DNA of 64,000 bases from an uncultured Salinisphaerales bacterium (GTDB lineage: Bacteria; Pseudomonadota; Gammaproteobacteria; Nevskiales; CAJXLF01). The stretch covers positions 112,568-176,567 of the forward strand of contig CAJXLF010000007.1 in assembly GCA_913055805.1 (NCBI GenBank), read 5' to 3'. The position numbers and the translations under genes are program-made. Below the pieces are notes generated by a model. The model made no database searches, was not told the DNA's origin, and was given only the letters and a program-made list of their open reading frames with translations. Below, one piece after another: positions 37,838 through 49,951 of this stretch. Each line of letters begins with the position of its first letter. Within the stretch, counting starts at the first letter, position 1.

Positions 37838-38745
37838 GTGCTGCACCCAGCCTGCGCGGCGAATTGCGAACCAATGAACCGATGTCGCGGCATACGAGCT
37901 GGCGCGCAGGCGGTCTGGCAACGCGTTATTACCGTCCTGCAGATTTGCCCGATCTGGCCGAATTCCTGCGTCGCCTCGATGCCGATGAACAAATTCTCTG
38001 GCTGGGCCTGGGCAGCAATTTGCTGGTTCGCGACGGCGGCTTTCACGGCACGGTTATCGCCCTGCATGGTGTTATGGATCACATACAGCCGCTCGAGCAA
38101 GCAGGCATGCTGAGAGTGGAATGCGGTGTGCACTGTGCACGCCTTTCCAAGTACTGCGCCCAGCAGGGGCTGCAGGGCGGCGCGTTCTTCAGCGGCATCC
38201 CGGGTACCGTGGGTGGGGCTCTGGCCATGAACGCCGGCGCCTTCGGCGGGGAAACCTGGGAGCGTGTGCGTTCGGTAGAAGTGGTGGACCGGGCCGGCAA
38301 TATCGAACATCTCGATGCATCCGAGTTCCGGGTCGGTTATCGCAGTGTCATCATGCCAAGTCATGGGCTCTGCTTCCTGTCGGCAGATATGCAATTTGAA
38401 GTGGATGCGGGCGGTGAAGGGCGCGCCGAAATCCGCGACCTGCTGGCTGCGCGCAAGGAATCGCAACCCGTTGGCCAGCCTTCTTGTGGTTCGGTGTTCC
38501 GTAATCCACCCGGCGATCATGCAGCGCGACTGATCGAGGCCGCAGGCCTGAAGGGCTACCGCATTGGTGGCGCCATCGTGTCTGAAAAGCACGCCAATTT
38601 CATTCTCAATCTGGGCGATGCGCGGGCTGACGATATCGAGTCCCTGGTCTGGCATGTTCAGGACAGCGTGGAAAAACGTTTCGGTGTTCGTCTGGAACCT
38701 GAGGTGCGTATTGTCGGAGTGCCGGGAGGCCGTCATGGTGGCTAG
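37834..38745 (+). CDS. murB: UDP-N-acetylenolpyruvoylglucosamine reductase MurB
   Basis: MurB is the FAD enzyme that reduces the enolpyruvyl group made by MurA, giving UDP-MurNAc. The 303-residue product is a type II-like MurB with [24 protein letters not shown] (FAD loop), [30 protein letters not shown] and the catalytic [16 protein letters not shown] segment holding the conserved serine. It is located between murC (ATGA overlap) and ddl (11-bp overlap), as in many non-enteric Gram-negatives. Confidence 0.96.
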   Translation: MSAAPSLRGELRTNEPMSRHTSWRAGGLATRYYRPADLPDLAEFLRRLDADEQILWLGLGSNLLVRDGGFHGTVIALHGVMDHIQPLEQAGMLRVECGVHCARLSKYCAQQGLQGGAFFSGIPGTVGGALAMNAGAFGGETWERVRSVEVVDRAGNIEHLDASEFRVGYRSVIMPSHGLCFLSADMQFEVDAGGEGRAEIRDLLAARKESQPVGQPSCGSVFRNPPGDHAARLIEAAGLKGYRIGGAIVSEKHANFILNLGDARADDIESLVWHVQDSVEKRFGVRLEPEVRIVGVPGGRHGG

Positions 38746-39685
38746 GGTCACAAATCCGGCGGACTTCGGGCGCGTGGCCGTGCTTTACGGCGGCTGGGCG
38801 GCCGAACGCGAAGTGTCACTGAATTCCGGCGCCCAGGTGCTGGCCGCGCTGCAGCGGCAGGGCGTGGATGCCGTGGGCGTCGACCTGGACCGGGACCGTC
38901 TGCTGAGTCTGAAGTCCGAAGGCTTCGACCGCGTATTCAATATCCTGCACGGGCCCGGCGGTGAGGACGGTACGGTGCAGGCCGTGCTCAATATCATGGG
39001 TTTGCCGTATACCGGCTGCGGTGTGCTGGCTTCAGCGTTGACGATGGATAAGTGGCGTACCAAGCAGATCTGGAGCGCTTCGGATATTCCAACGCCGCCT
39101 TACAGGCTGTTAACCGCCGATACCGATTTTGCCGCCGTGGCTGAAGAACTCGGGCTGCCGATCTTCGTCAAGCCGGCGACTGAGGGCTCAAGCATTGGCA
39201 TGAGCCGGGTCGACAATGCTGCCGATCTGCAAGGCGCATGGCGCAAGGCCGCGGAATTTTGCCCGGTTGTGCTGGCGGAACGTTTCGTGGAGGGCGGTGA
39301 ATACACCGCCGCTATTGTGGACAGCCCGCAAGGTTTGCAGAGTCTGCCGCTGCTGCGTATCGAGGCCGACGGCACGTTCTACGACTACAACGCCAAGTAT
39401 GTTTCCGACAACACGCGTTATCACTGCCCCTGCGGTTTGCCCGCCGATCAGGAAGCCGATCTGGCGGCCCTGGCGCGCCGTGCATTCGACGTAGTGGGCG
39501 CTGCCGGCTGGGGCCGGGTGGACTTTCTGCTGGATGCCGAAGGCCGGCCCTGGTTCCTGGAACTGAACACGGTGCCCGGCATGACATCCCATAGCCTGGT
39601 GCCCATGGCTGCGAAGCAGGCGGGTATGGATTTCGATGCCCTGACCTGGCGCATCCTGGAAACGAGCATGGGAGGGCAGGGCTGA
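38735..39685 (+). CDS. ddl: D-alanine-D-alanine ligase Ddl
   Basis: Ddl makes the D-Ala-D-Ala dipeptide used by MurF. The 316-residue ATP-grasp protein shows the N-terminal VAVLYGGWAAEREVSLNSG, the ATP-binding EGSSIGMSRV, YDYNAKYVSDNTRYHCP with the tyrosine that favours D-Ala rather than D-Lac, and the metal-site LELNTVPGMTSHSLVPMAA. ATG 38735 gives the family start and overlaps murB by 11 bp; the open frame extends further upstream but only inside murB. The next gene, ftsQ, starts within the stop (TGATG). Confidence 0.96.
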   Translation: MVARVTNPADFGRVAVLYGGWAAEREVSLNSGAQVLAALQRQGVDAVGVDLDRDRLLSLKSEGFDRVFNILHGPGGEDGTVQAVLNIMGLPYTGCGVLASALTMDKWRTKQIWSASDIPTPPYRLLTADTDFAAVAEELGLPIFVKPATEGSSIGMSRVDNAADLQGAWRKAAEFCPVVLAERFVEGGEYTAAIVDSPQGLQSLPLLRIEADGTFYDYNAKYVSDNTRYHCPCGLPADQEADLAALARRAFDVVGAAGWGRVDFLLDAEGRPWFLELNTVPGMTSHSLVPMAAKQAGMDFDALTWRILETSMGGQG

Positions 39686-40491
39686 TGGCCATGGCCCGTC
39701 GTGACCGCAGTCACGATCACCAGCGCGAGCAGCGGCGCCATGGCGCGAATCAGTTGCGCCGCATTCTGCTCATGGCGTCCGTGCTGGTGATTGCCATCGG
39801 CCTGACGCGACTGCCGTATGCCGAGTGGGCGCGTCAATGGCTGCCTGATACCTACCGCGTGGAATTGCAGGGCCGCTTGCAGCATGTCAGCGATGTCGAG
39901 GTGCTTGAGGCGGTGCGGCCCTATACCGGTGTGGCGCTCTGGGAGGTCAACGAGGCCCAGGTGCGTGAAGCGGTGGTCGGTCTGCCATGGTTGCGGGACG
40001 TGAAGGTCACCAAGCGCTGGCCGGACGTGATTATCGTCAAGCTGACGGAATACCGCCCCATGGCTCAGTGGGGCGACGAGGCCCTGCTGGATGCCAGCGG
40101 CGTGGTGTTCACGAAACCGGTAGATGCCGAAGTCTCCGAAATGCCATGGCTGTACAGCCCGGACAGCAATGCCGGTCGCGACCTGTGGCGTGCTTACGCC
40201 TGGGTCAACGAGCAACTGGCAGGCCTGAATATGCCGGTGCGCCAGTTGTGGGTGGATGAGCGCGGTGCCTGGCACCTGCGCTTCGCCAACGAACTTGAGT
40301 TGCGGTTGGGGCGTCATGAGCGCGACCAGCGCCTGGCCCGTTTTGTACGTCTGGTGCCGCGTGCGCTGGGTCAGCGCCTCGAAGAGGCCGCTTATGTGGA
40401 TTTGAGATATGGCAACGGGTTTGCAGTGGGCTGGGATTCGCAGGATGAGTCCGGGCAGGAAGCGAATGCCGCGCAAACCAGGGAGAGCTAG
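39685..40491 (+). CDS. ftsQ: cell division protein FtsQ
   Basis: FtsQ is a bitopic divisome protein linking early and late division proteins. The 268-residue product has a basic cytoplasmic tail (MAMARRDRSHDHQREQRRHG), one membrane helix (about residues 30-47, ILLMASVLVIAIGLTRLP), a POTRA domain (LQHVSDVEVLEAVRPY onward) and the beta domain with VTKRWPDVIIVKLTEYRPMAQWG. It ends 4 bp before ftsA. Confidence 0.95.
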   Translation: MAMARRDRSHDHQREQRRHGANQLRRILLMASVLVIAIGLTRLPYAEWARQWLPDTYRVELQGRLQHVSDVEVLEAVRPYTGVALWEVNEAQVREAVVGLPWLRDVKVTKRWPDVIIVKLTEYRPMAQWGDEALLDASGVVFTKPVDAEVSEMPWLYSPDSNAGRDLWRAYAWVNEQLAGLNMPVRQLWVDERGAWHLRFANELELRLGRHERDQRLARFVRLVPRALGQRLEEAAYVDLRYGNGFAVGWDSQDESGQEANAAQTRES

Positions 40492-40495
40492 AGAG

Positions 40496-41728
40496 ATGTC
40501 AAAGAAGCCGGAAAAGAATCTGAATGTCGCGCTGGATGTAGGGACCTCCAAGGTCGCCTGCATCGTGGCCGAAATGGGTAGCGACGGCGACCTTGAAATC
40601 GTCGGGCTCGGCAGTCACCCGTCCAAGGGCATGAAAAAAGGCATCGTGGTGAATATCGATGCCATGACCCAGTCCATCCGGCGTGCGGTCGAAGAGGCCG
40701 AGTTGATGGCCGGCTGCCGTATTCAGGCGGTGCATGTGGGTATTTCGGGTTCGCACGTCAAGAGCATCAACTCACATGGCATTGTTGCCGTGCGTAACAA
40801 GGAAGTGACCGAGTCGGATGTGGAGCGGGTGATTGATGCGGCCTGTGCAGTGGCCATTCCGGCCGACCAGAAAATACTGCATGTGCTGCCGCAGGAATTT
40901 GCGGTAGACGACCACGAGGGCATCCAGGAACCCATCGGTATGTCCGGCGTGCGTCTGGAAGCCAAGGTGCACATTGTCACCGGTGCGGTGACTTCGGCGC
41001 AGAACATCAAGAAATGCGTCAACCGCTGTGGTCTGGAAGTGAGCAAGCTCACGCTGGAACAGCTGGCTTCGAGCTACGCCACCCTGACCGACGATGAGCG
41101 GGATCTGGGTATTTGCCTGGTGGATATCGGCGGCGGCACTTCCGATATCGCTGTCTTTGTTAACGGAGCGATCCGGCATACAGCAGTGATTCCGATAGCC
41201 GGTGACCAGGTGACCAATGACATAGCGGTAGCGCTGCGTACGCCTACCCAGCATGCCGAAGAAATAAAAACCAAGTACGGCTGTGCACTGCCGGAACTGA
41301 TTGAGGAGGACGACGCTATTGAGGTGCCGAGCGTGGGTGAGCGTCCGGCGCGGCGTCTGAGCCGTCACACGCTGGCCGAAGTCATCAAGCCGCGTTACGA
41401 GGAGTTGTTCCTGCTGATCCAGAAAGAGCTGATTCGCAGCGGTTTCGAGGATCTCATCGCCGGCGGCATCGTGCTGACCGGAGGCAGCTCCAAGATGGAG
41501 GGTGTTATTGAACTGGCGGAAGAAGTCTTCCACATGCCGGTTCGTCAGGGCATTCCGCAGAACATCACGGGCCTGAGTGACGTGGTCAGGAATCCGGTGC
41601 ATGCCACCGGGGTCGGGCTGCTGATTTTCAGTCAGAGAAATCAGCCACGCTTTGGCGAAAGTTCGGAAGGAAATCCCTTCATGCAGACCTGGGAGCGCAT
41701 GAAGGCCTGGTTCCAGGGGAATTTTTAA
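40496..41728 (+). CDS. ftsA: cell division protein FtsA
   Basis: FtsA is the actin-like ATPase that ties FtsZ filaments to the inner membrane. The 410-residue protein has the actin-fold phosphate motifs NVALDVGTSKVACIVAE and VDIGGGTSDIAVF, IVLTGGSSKMEG, and a C-terminal amphipathic helix (TWERMKAWFQGNF) that serves as membrane anchor. ATG 40496 is chosen over an upstream frame that lies within ftsQ. It is 40 bp before ftsZ. Confidence 0.97.
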   Translation: MSKKPEKNLNVALDVGTSKVACIVAEMGSDGDLEIVGLGSHPSKGMKKGIVVNIDAMTQSIRRAVEEAELMAGCRIQAVHVGISGSHVKSINSHGIVAVRNKEVTESDVERVIDAACAVAIPADQKILHVLPQEFAVDDHEGIQEPIGMSGVRLEAKVHIVTGAVTSAQNIKKCVNRCGLEVSKLTLEQLASSYATLTDDERDLGICLVDIGGGTSDIAVFVNGAIRHTAVIPIAGDQVTNDIAVALRTPTQHAEEIKTKYGCALPELIEEDDAIEVPSVGERPARRLSRHTLAEVIKPRYEELFLLIQKELIRSGFEDLIAGGIVLTGGSSKMEGVIELAEEVFHMPVRQGIPQNITGLSDVVRNPVHATGVGLLIFSQRNQPRFGESSEGNPFMQTWERMKAWFQGNF

Positions 41729-41768
41729 TCATTGTTTTTCACTTTATGTGGAGAGAGGAGAAGTCGAC

Positions 41769-42917
41769 ATGGCCGAAATATTTGAGTTGACAGATACGCA
41801 AACGGACCGCGCGGTGATTAAAGTCATCGGCGTGGGTGGCGGCGGTAGCAATACCGTCAATCAGATGGTGGATGCCGGCATCGAAGGTGTGGATTTCATC
41901 TGCGCCAATACCGATGCGCAGCATCTGGAACGCTGCAATGCGGACACGCTGATCCAACTGGGTGCCAATGTGACCCGGGGCCTGGGTGCGGGTGCCGATC
42001 CTGCAGTGGGCCGTCAGGCGGCCGAAGAGGATCGCGACCGCATCCGCGAAGTGCTGGAAGGTACGGACATGTTGTTCGTCACTGCCGGCATGGGTGGTGG
42101 TACGGGTACTGGCGCCGCACCGGTGGTGGCTGAAGTGGCCCGCGAACTGGGGATTCTGACCCTGGCCGTGGTCACCAAGCCGTTCCCCTTCGAGCGTGCC
42201 AAGCGCATGAAAGTGGCGCAGAACGGTATCGAGGAGCTGCATCAGTTTGTGGATTCACTGATCGTGATCCCCAACGAGAAGCTGCTTACTGTGCTGGGCA
42301 AGGGCACTTCGCTCAAGGATGCCTTCATGGCGGCCAACAATGTGCTGCAGAACGCGGTGCAGGGTATTTCCGACCTGATCACCCGTCCGGGTGAGCTGAA
42401 CGTGGACTTCGCCGACGTGCGTCGCGTGATGTCGGTGCAGGGCATGGCCATGATGGGTCTGGGAACCGCCATCGGCGAGCATCGCGCCCGCGAGGCGGCC
42501 GAGGCGGCACTTTCCAGCCCGTTGCTGGATGACCTGAATCTGACCGGTGCCGAGGGCATTCTGATCAACGTGACGGCCGACGAAAGTCTGGGTATCGCGG
42601 AATTCCAGACGGTGAGCGAAATCGCCGTGGAAATGGCTTCCGAAGATGCCGAGATTATCGTAGGTACGGCGGTGGATCCGACCCTGGGTGATGAGCTGCG
42701 GGTGACCGTGGTGGCCACGGGTCTGGGCAAGAGTGTCATGCATAGCGAGAAGGTCAGCCCGATCAAGCGCAGCAACGGTGAAACGAATTACGACGAGCTG
42801 GAAAAACCCGCCGTGATTCGCAATCGTCCCGAGCCGCGCCGTCGCCTGGATGACCTGCCGGATCTCAACGATGAGTATCTGGATGTGCCGGCCTTCCTGC
42901 GGCACCAGGCGGACTAA
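41769..42917 (+). CDS. ftsZ: cell division GTPase FtsZ
   Basis: FtsZ is the tubulin-like GTPase forming the division ring. The 382-residue protein has the nucleotide loops VGGGGSNTVNQM and GMGGGTGTG (107-115), a C-terminal linker from about residue 320 and the conserved tail YLDVPAFLRHQAD that binds FtsA, ZipA and ZapD (zapD is also in this window). ATG 41769 follows the strong ribosome site GAGAGGAG (41753-41760); a GTG at 41748 lies too far upstream. Confidence 0.98.
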   Translation: MAEIFELTDTQTDRAVIKVIGVGGGGSNTVNQMVDAGIEGVDFICANTDAQHLERCNADTLIQLGANVTRGLGAGADPAVGRQAAEEDRDRIREVLEGTDMLFVTAGMGGGTGTGAAPVVAEVARELGILTLAVVTKPFPFERAKRMKVAQNGIEELHQFVDSLIVIPNEKLLTVLGKGTSLKDAFMAANNVLQNAVQGISDLITRPGELNVDFADVRRVMSVQGMAMMGLGTAIGEHRAREAAEAALSSPLLDDLNLTGAEGILINVTADESLGIAEFQTVSEIAVEMASEDAEIIVGTAVDPTLGDELRVTVVATGLGKSVMHSEKVSPIKRSNGETNYDELEKPAVIRNRPEPRRRLDDLPDLNDEYLDVPAFLRHQAD

Positions 42918-42988
42918 GTGGACTAGGTAGATATTACTAGTTCTTTACAGTCGGGAATGTGGTAGAGTGCTGCGGTGCAACATAAGTT

Positions 42989-43010
42989 GCCCGACGCTGG
43001 GCCGGGCTTT
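42989..43010 (+). terminator. weak hairpin between ftsZ and lpxC
   Basis: GCCCG at 42989-42993 can pair with CGGGC at 43003-43007, followed by TTTCTATT. The stem is short and the T-run broken, so this may be a partial terminator or attenuator at most. The rest of the 250-bp ftsZ-lpxC spacer shows no gene. Confidence 0.3.
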
Positions 43011-43168
43011 CTATTCCGTTTGCAAGCGGTTGATTTGCGTGAATTTGTGGATGGTTTTCTTGCTATACAGGGAAGGCTGTCGCAAAATGCAGGGTCAAAT
43101 CGCCGTCAGAGCGGATAAGGGATCCCCGGGAACGCCACTTCACGGTGGTTGGTTGATGGTGGGGCCAG

Positions 43169-44092
43169 ATGCTTAAGCAACGTACGCTCAAAAATCAGAT
43201 CCGTGCCACAGGTATTGGCTTGCATACCGGTCACAAGGTCTATATGACCCTGAAACCGGCGCCGGCTGATCATGGCATCGTGTTTTGCCGTACCGATATG
43301 GACGGTGAGCCGGCTGTGCGTGCGCGTGCGGAACTGGTAGGCGATACCACCCTCAATACCAGCCTCATCGAAAACCAGGTCCGCGTATCGACGGTTGAGC
43401 ACCTGATGTCGGCGATGGCCGGCCTGGGCATAGATAATGCCCTGGTCGAATTGTCGGCGGATGAAGTGCCGATCATGGATGGCAGTTCGGGGCCCTTCGT
43501 TTTCCTGATCCAATCGGCCGGAATTCAGGAACTGGAGGCACCCAAGCGTTTTATCCAGATCAAGAAGTCGATCCAGGTCACCGACGGTGATAAATGGGCC
43601 CGCTTCGATCCCTATGACGGCTTTCGCGTCAGTTTCGGGATTGAATTCGATCATCCGCTGTTCCACGAAGGTACGCAAACGGCTTCTGTCGACTTCTCCA
43701 CGACTTCCTTTGTCAAGGAAATAAGCCGTGCACGTACCTTCGGGTTCATGCGGGATATCGAATACCTGCGGGCCAATGACCTGGCTCTGGGCGGCAGTAT
43801 GGATAACGTGGTGGTACTGGATGACTACCGCGTGCTGAATTCCGATGGCCTGCGTTACGAAGATGAACTGGTGCGCCACAAGATCCTGGATGCCATTGGC
43901 GATCTGTATCTGCTGGGGCACAGCCTGATCGGCAGTTATACCGGCTATAAGTCGGGCCACGCGCTGAATAACCAGCTGTTACGCACGCTGCTTGCAGACG
44001 AGGCGGCCTGGGAAGTCGTGACCTATGATGATCAGGAAGAGGCGCCGATATCCTATATGAGCGCCTACGTCAGTACTGCCGCGGCAGTGTAG
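43169..44092 (+). CDS. lpxC: UDP-3-O-acyl-N-acetylglucosamine deacetylase LpxC
   Basis: LpxC is the zinc deacetylase that commits UDP-acyl-GlcNAc to lipid A synthesis. The 307-residue protein (E. coli 305) has [18 protein letters not shown], the first zinc histidine in [11 protein letters not shown] (H78), and the [10 protein letters not shown] motif with H237 and D241. The catalytic [11 protein letters not shown] region is also intact. It is the last gene of the dcw cluster and is separated from ftsZ by 251 bp, so it may have its own promoter. It converges with dciA. Confidence 0.97.
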   Translation: MLKQRTLKNQIRATGIGLHTGHKVYMTLKPAPADHGIVFCRTDMDGEPAVRARAELVGDTTLNTSLIENQVRVSTVEHLMSAMAGLGIDNALVELSADEVPIMDGSSGPFVFLIQSAGIQELEAPKRFIQIKKSIQVTDGDKWARFDPYDGFRVSFGIEFDHPLFHEGTQTASVDFSTTSFVKEISRARTFGFMRDIEYLRANDLALGGSMDNVVVLDDYRVLNSDGLRYEDELVRHKILDAIGDLYLLGHSLIGSYTGYKSGHALNNQLLRTLLADEAAWEVVTYDDQEEAPISYMSAYVSTAAAV

Positions 44093-44122
44093 GAAAGAAT
44101 TAACGGAATCGGGAACTAAGTA

Positions 44123-44617
44123 TTACCGGTTCGTGTCAGTTTCTGCCTTGGCAGAAGCATGACGAGAAAGGCGGCGAAGCGCCGCAGACAGTTCGGGATC
44201 GTCTACGGTACGGGCTGTCATTTCGAGGTGCTGTCCGGCCTGGGCCGGAAGTTGCCGATTAAGCGTGCGAATGAGAGGAGGTGCATACAACGGACTGATT
44301 TTGACCTCCAGTCGCTGCAGGGCAGGCTGACCCGGTTGTGTCATATGACGCAGGATCATGCTTCGCCGGTGGCGTAACTGTGAGGCCCAGACGGCACTGT
44401 CGGCTGCGAGAACCAGCTGGTCATGACGGATGTGAATGACCTGCACATGCGAAATAAGAGGTTCTGGCAGAATTTTTGCTAGCTGTTTCTGCAGCAGAAG
44501 CAGGGCCTGGGACTGTTCGAGAATGCCTCTGACCGGTCCTTTGCAGTGTCGTAGCCATTCGCCGGCGTTACGGGGAGATTTTTTTCGTATACGCGGCTTT
44601 TGCCAATTGGGAGACAT
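44123..44617 (-). CDS. dciA: DciA/DUF721-type DNA replication protein
   Basis: DciA is the ancestral loader of the replicative helicase DnaB in bacteria that lack DnaC. The 164-residue product carries the DUF721 domain in the middle (about 35-120), with LPEPLISHVQVIHIRHDQLVL and ASQLRHRRSMIL, and a basic N-terminus (KPRIRKKSPRNAGEWLRH). It lies between lpxC and an M23 peptidase next to secA, the position of the DUF721 gene in Pseudomonas. It starts 26 bp from the divergent peptidase gene. Confidence 0.8.
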   Translation of the reverse strand: MSPNWQKPRIRKKSPRNAGEWLRHCKGPVRGILEQSQALLLLQKQLAKILPEPLISHVQVIHIRHDQLVLAADSAVWASQLRHRRSMILRHMTQPGQPALQRLEVKISPLYAPPLIRTLNRQLPAQAGQHLEMTARTVDDPELSAALRRLSRHASAKAETDTNR

Positions 44618-44643
44618 AAGTCAGCTGTGTGTAAAGTAAGCCT

Positions 44644-45594
44644 ATGAGCCTGGATATCATACTCGTCGATCATCGTCGTGGGCAGACCCGCCGTTTCCGG
44701 GTGGCATCTGTTCGCTTGCTCGTATGGCTGCCACTGGCCTTCATGCTGGTGGGTACTCTGGGTGGAGGTTACTGGCTGGGTCGCCAGACTGCGCCGACCA
44801 CCAGTGCCGTGATTGATGAGAGCCTTGCCGAGCAATGGCTGCAGGAGATGTCCGTGTCGCGTACCGCCCTGGACGGTTCGCGTGAAGTGATCGAACGTAA
44901 CATGCTGGCCCTGTCCCAGCGTCTGGGCCGCCTGCAGGCGCATGTAAGCCGCCTCAACGCCGTGGGTCGCCGTATGACCGAAATGGCAAGTATCTCCCCC
45001 GAAGAATTCGATTTCGATGCCGAACCGCCCCTGGGTGGTCCGCAAGCCGAAGCTTTCGTGCTCGATAACAGCACCACCGAGTCCCTGGCGGAACTGGCAG
45101 CCAACCTCGACGCTTTCGAGGCCCAGCTCAATCGGCGCGAGCGCGAAATGAATGTGTTGCAGGATCTGCTCGTTGCCAGCCGTTTGCGTGAAAAGATCTA
45201 TCCCTCCGGCCAGCCGGTGAAACGTGGTTGGGTCTCTTCAGGTTACGGACGCCGTACCGATCCCTTCAGCGGCCGTCGTACCATGCACAAGGGTGTTGAT
45301 TTCGCTGCGCCCCACGGCACCGATGTGATTTCCGTGGCGGCCGGCGTAGTGACTCTGGCCGCAGATCAGCGCGGTTACGGCAAGCTGGTCGAAATTAATC
45401 ATGGCAATGGTTATGTCACGCGTTACGGCCATAATTCCCGGGTAACGGTCAAGGTCGGTCAGCGTATCGAGAAAGGCCAGGTGATCGCCAAGGTTGGATC
45501 AACCGGCCGCTCCACCGGGCCGCATGTGCACTTTGAAGTGCGCCGTAACGGCATGGTGGTCAATCCGGCCGAGTACATCTACGCCTCCCGTTAA
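44644..45594 (+). CDS. M23-family (LytM) peptidoglycan endopeptidase
   Basis: A 316-residue membrane-anchored protein: a short cytoplasmic basic segment, one membrane helix (about residues 23-45), a coiled-coil-rich periplasmic region (about 55-180), and a C-terminal M23 domain with [22 protein letters not shown] and [12 protein letters not shown]. The zinc residues expected for an active LytM enzyme are present (H-x(3)-D in HKGVDF and H-x-H in HVHFE), so it may cut peptide cross-links itself rather than only activate an amidase. It is upstream of secA and divergent from dciA, a common gammaproteobacterial arrangement. Confidence 0.9.
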   Translation: MSLDIILVDHRRGQTRRFRVASVRLLVWLPLAFMLVGTLGGGYWLGRQTAPTTSAVIDESLAEQWLQEMSVSRTALDGSREVIERNMLALSQRLGRLQAHVSRLNAVGRRMTEMASISPEEFDFDAEPPLGGPQAEAFVLDNSTTESLAELAANLDAFEAQLNRREREMNVLQDLLVASRLREKIYPSGQPVKRGWVSSGYGRRTDPFSGRRTMHKGVDFAAPHGTDVISVAAGVVTLAADQRGYGKLVEINHGNGYVTRYGHNSRVTVKVGQRIEKGQVIAKVGSTGRSTGPHVHFEVRRNGMVVNPAEYIYASR

Positions 45595-45797
45595 AAAGAT
45601 ACTCCGGTCAATCTGCGCCTTGTCCGCCGGTATTGCGGCAGGGACACGTATTTGCAACCCGGTGTGCGCAGAATACTTGCTTGAATTTCCCGCTGGGTAT
45701 TTACGGCGCAAGGCGGTCGCCTGCGTTATCATTACCCGCTTTCTTGCCCCTTTGGCGCGAAATTCTGCCGAAGCCGGGCGATCTGACAAAGTGGAAT

Positions 45798-48569
<2,772 letters not shown>

Positions 48570-48657
48570 GAAATTCCCGGGAGTTGTGATTGCTTGTCGC
48601 ATAGCGATGCGCTGATTTCCAACGTAATGAGACTGCGTCGTTTTGTCGGCAGAGATC

Positions 48658-48685
48658 GTCATTCCCGCGCAGGCAGGAATCCAGT
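48658..48685 (+). repeat. REP-like imperfect palindrome (CGTCATTCCCGCG type)
   Basis: CGTCATTCCCGCGCAGGCAGG followed by AATCCAG forms ATTCC/GGAAT arms with a GC-rich centre. It resembles the dispersed CGTCATTCCCGC...GGGAATCCA repeats of many proteobacteria. A related copy in the opposite sense lies at 50981-51042. Confidence 0.55.
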
Positions 48686-48730
48686 AACCTTGCCGTTTAT
48701 CAAGCCGATTTTGGGTAGGTAGAACAAAAA

Positions 48731-49951
48731 ATGGCGGTGAATCTCGAGCCTCCAAAAAATCTTTTACCGGTCTCCGGGGTGCGGTTGGGCACTGCCATGG
48801 CCGGGATTCGAAAATTCGGACGGCGTGACCTCTGTCTCATTGAATTGGCCGAGGGCAGCCGGGCGGCAGGGGTATTTACCCGCAATGCATTCTGCGCAGC
48901 ACCCGTGACGGTGGCGCGCCGTCACCTGCAATCGGGTACTGGTCCCCGCGCCTTGCTGATCAACACGGGTTCAGCCAATGCCGGAACCGGGCAGGAGGGC
49001 ATTCGTAATGCCCAGAGCTGCTGTCAGTACCTGGCTACGGCATTGCAGTGCTCTCCAGAAGCCGTGCTGCCGTTTTCTACGGGTGTGATTGCCGAGCATC
49101 TGAAAGTTGCAAGGGTGGAAACGGCTGCTCCCCTGCTTGTGGAAGCATTGGAGGAAGATGGCTGGGCGCTGGCCGCCGAAGCCATCATGACCACCGACAC
49201 CGTGCCCAAGGCCGTTTCGCGTCAATGCGAGCTTAACGGCAAAACGGTAACTGTAACGGGTATTGCCAAGGGAGCGGGCATGATCCGCCCGGACATGGCG
49301 ACCATGCTCGCATTCATCGCCACGGATGCCGGCCTGTCTCAGGCTGACTTGCAGACGTGCCTGAATGATGCCGTGAACAGCAGCTTCAACTGCATCACGG
49401 TGGACGGTGATACCTCTACCAACGACGCCTGCATACTGATCGCCACTGGCCAGGCGGGTACCGGAGAAATCGACTCATCGCACCCTGATTATGTTTCACT
49501 GAAGTCAGCTGTACACGAGGTCTGTACCTTGCTCGCCCAGGCCATTATTCGGGACGGTGAAGGCGCCACCCGCTTTGTAACCATAGAAGTTCTCGATGCC
49601 TCTACGGATCGGGAAGCCAGGGCGGTAGCGGACACCATTGCCCACTCGCCTTTGGTGAAAACTGCCCTGTTTGCCGGCGACCCGAATTGGGGGCGTATTC
49701 TTGCCGCTGTAGGCCGCAGCCCGGTTGAGAAGCTGGATCTGAGCCGGGTCGGCATGTGGCTGGATGACGTGCGTCTGGTACAGGGCGGAGAGATTGATCC
49801 TGACTACCGTGAAGAAGAGGCCGCAGCGGTCGTGGCCCGGCCGGAATTCTGCATTCGCGTGTCTCTGGGGCGGGGGCAGGGGGCTGCGAAGCTATGGACC
49901 TGCGATTTCAGCTACGACTATGTGCGGATCAATGCCGAGTACAGAAGCTGA
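48731..49951 (+). CDS. argJ: bifunctional glutamate N-acetyltransferase / amino-acid acetyltransferase ArgJ
   Basis: ArgJ transfers the acetyl group from N-acetylornithine to glutamate, and in many bacteria also uses acetyl-CoA, in arginine biosynthesis. The 406-residue precursor is autocleaved before a threonine: GMIRPDMATMLAF holds the conserved Ala-Thr junction, with the nucleophile at T191. The oxyanion region FSTGVIAE and the C-terminal YNADY-like end (VRINAEYRS) are present. It lies after secA, with the next gene starting 20 bp before its stop. Confidence 0.95.
   Translation: MAVNLEPPKNLLPVSGVRLGTAMAGIRKFGRRDLCLIELAEGSRAAGVFTRNAFCAAPVTVARRHLQSGTGPRALLINTGSANAGTGQEGIRNAQSCCQYLATALQCSPEAVLPFSTGVIAEHLKVARVETAAPLLVEALEEDGWALAAEAIMTTDTVPKAVSRQCELNGKTVTVTGIAKGAGMIRPDMATMLAFIATDAGLSQADLQTCLNDAVNSSFNCITVDGDTSTNDACILIATGQAGTGEIDSSHPDYVSLKSAVHEVCTLLAQAIIRDGEGATRFVTIEVLDASTDREARAVADTIAHSPLVKTALFAGDPNWGRILAAVGRSPVEKLDLSRVGMWLDDVRLVQGGEIDPDYREEEAAAVVARPEFCIRVSLGRGQGAAKLWTCDFSYDYVRINAEYRS

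Noticed and set aside
39448..40563. Minus-strand open frame of about 371 codons across ddl, ftsQ and ftsA
   Set aside because: It is antisense to three overlapping dcw genes and has no family signature.
42944..42968. TTTACA and TAGAGT as an lpxC promoter
   Set aside because: The spacing is 13 bp, too short for a sigma70 promoter.
42967..43176. Small plus-strand frame between ftsZ and lpxC
   Set aside because: Cys-rich translation with no family resemblance; it overlaps the lpxC start and has no ribosome site.
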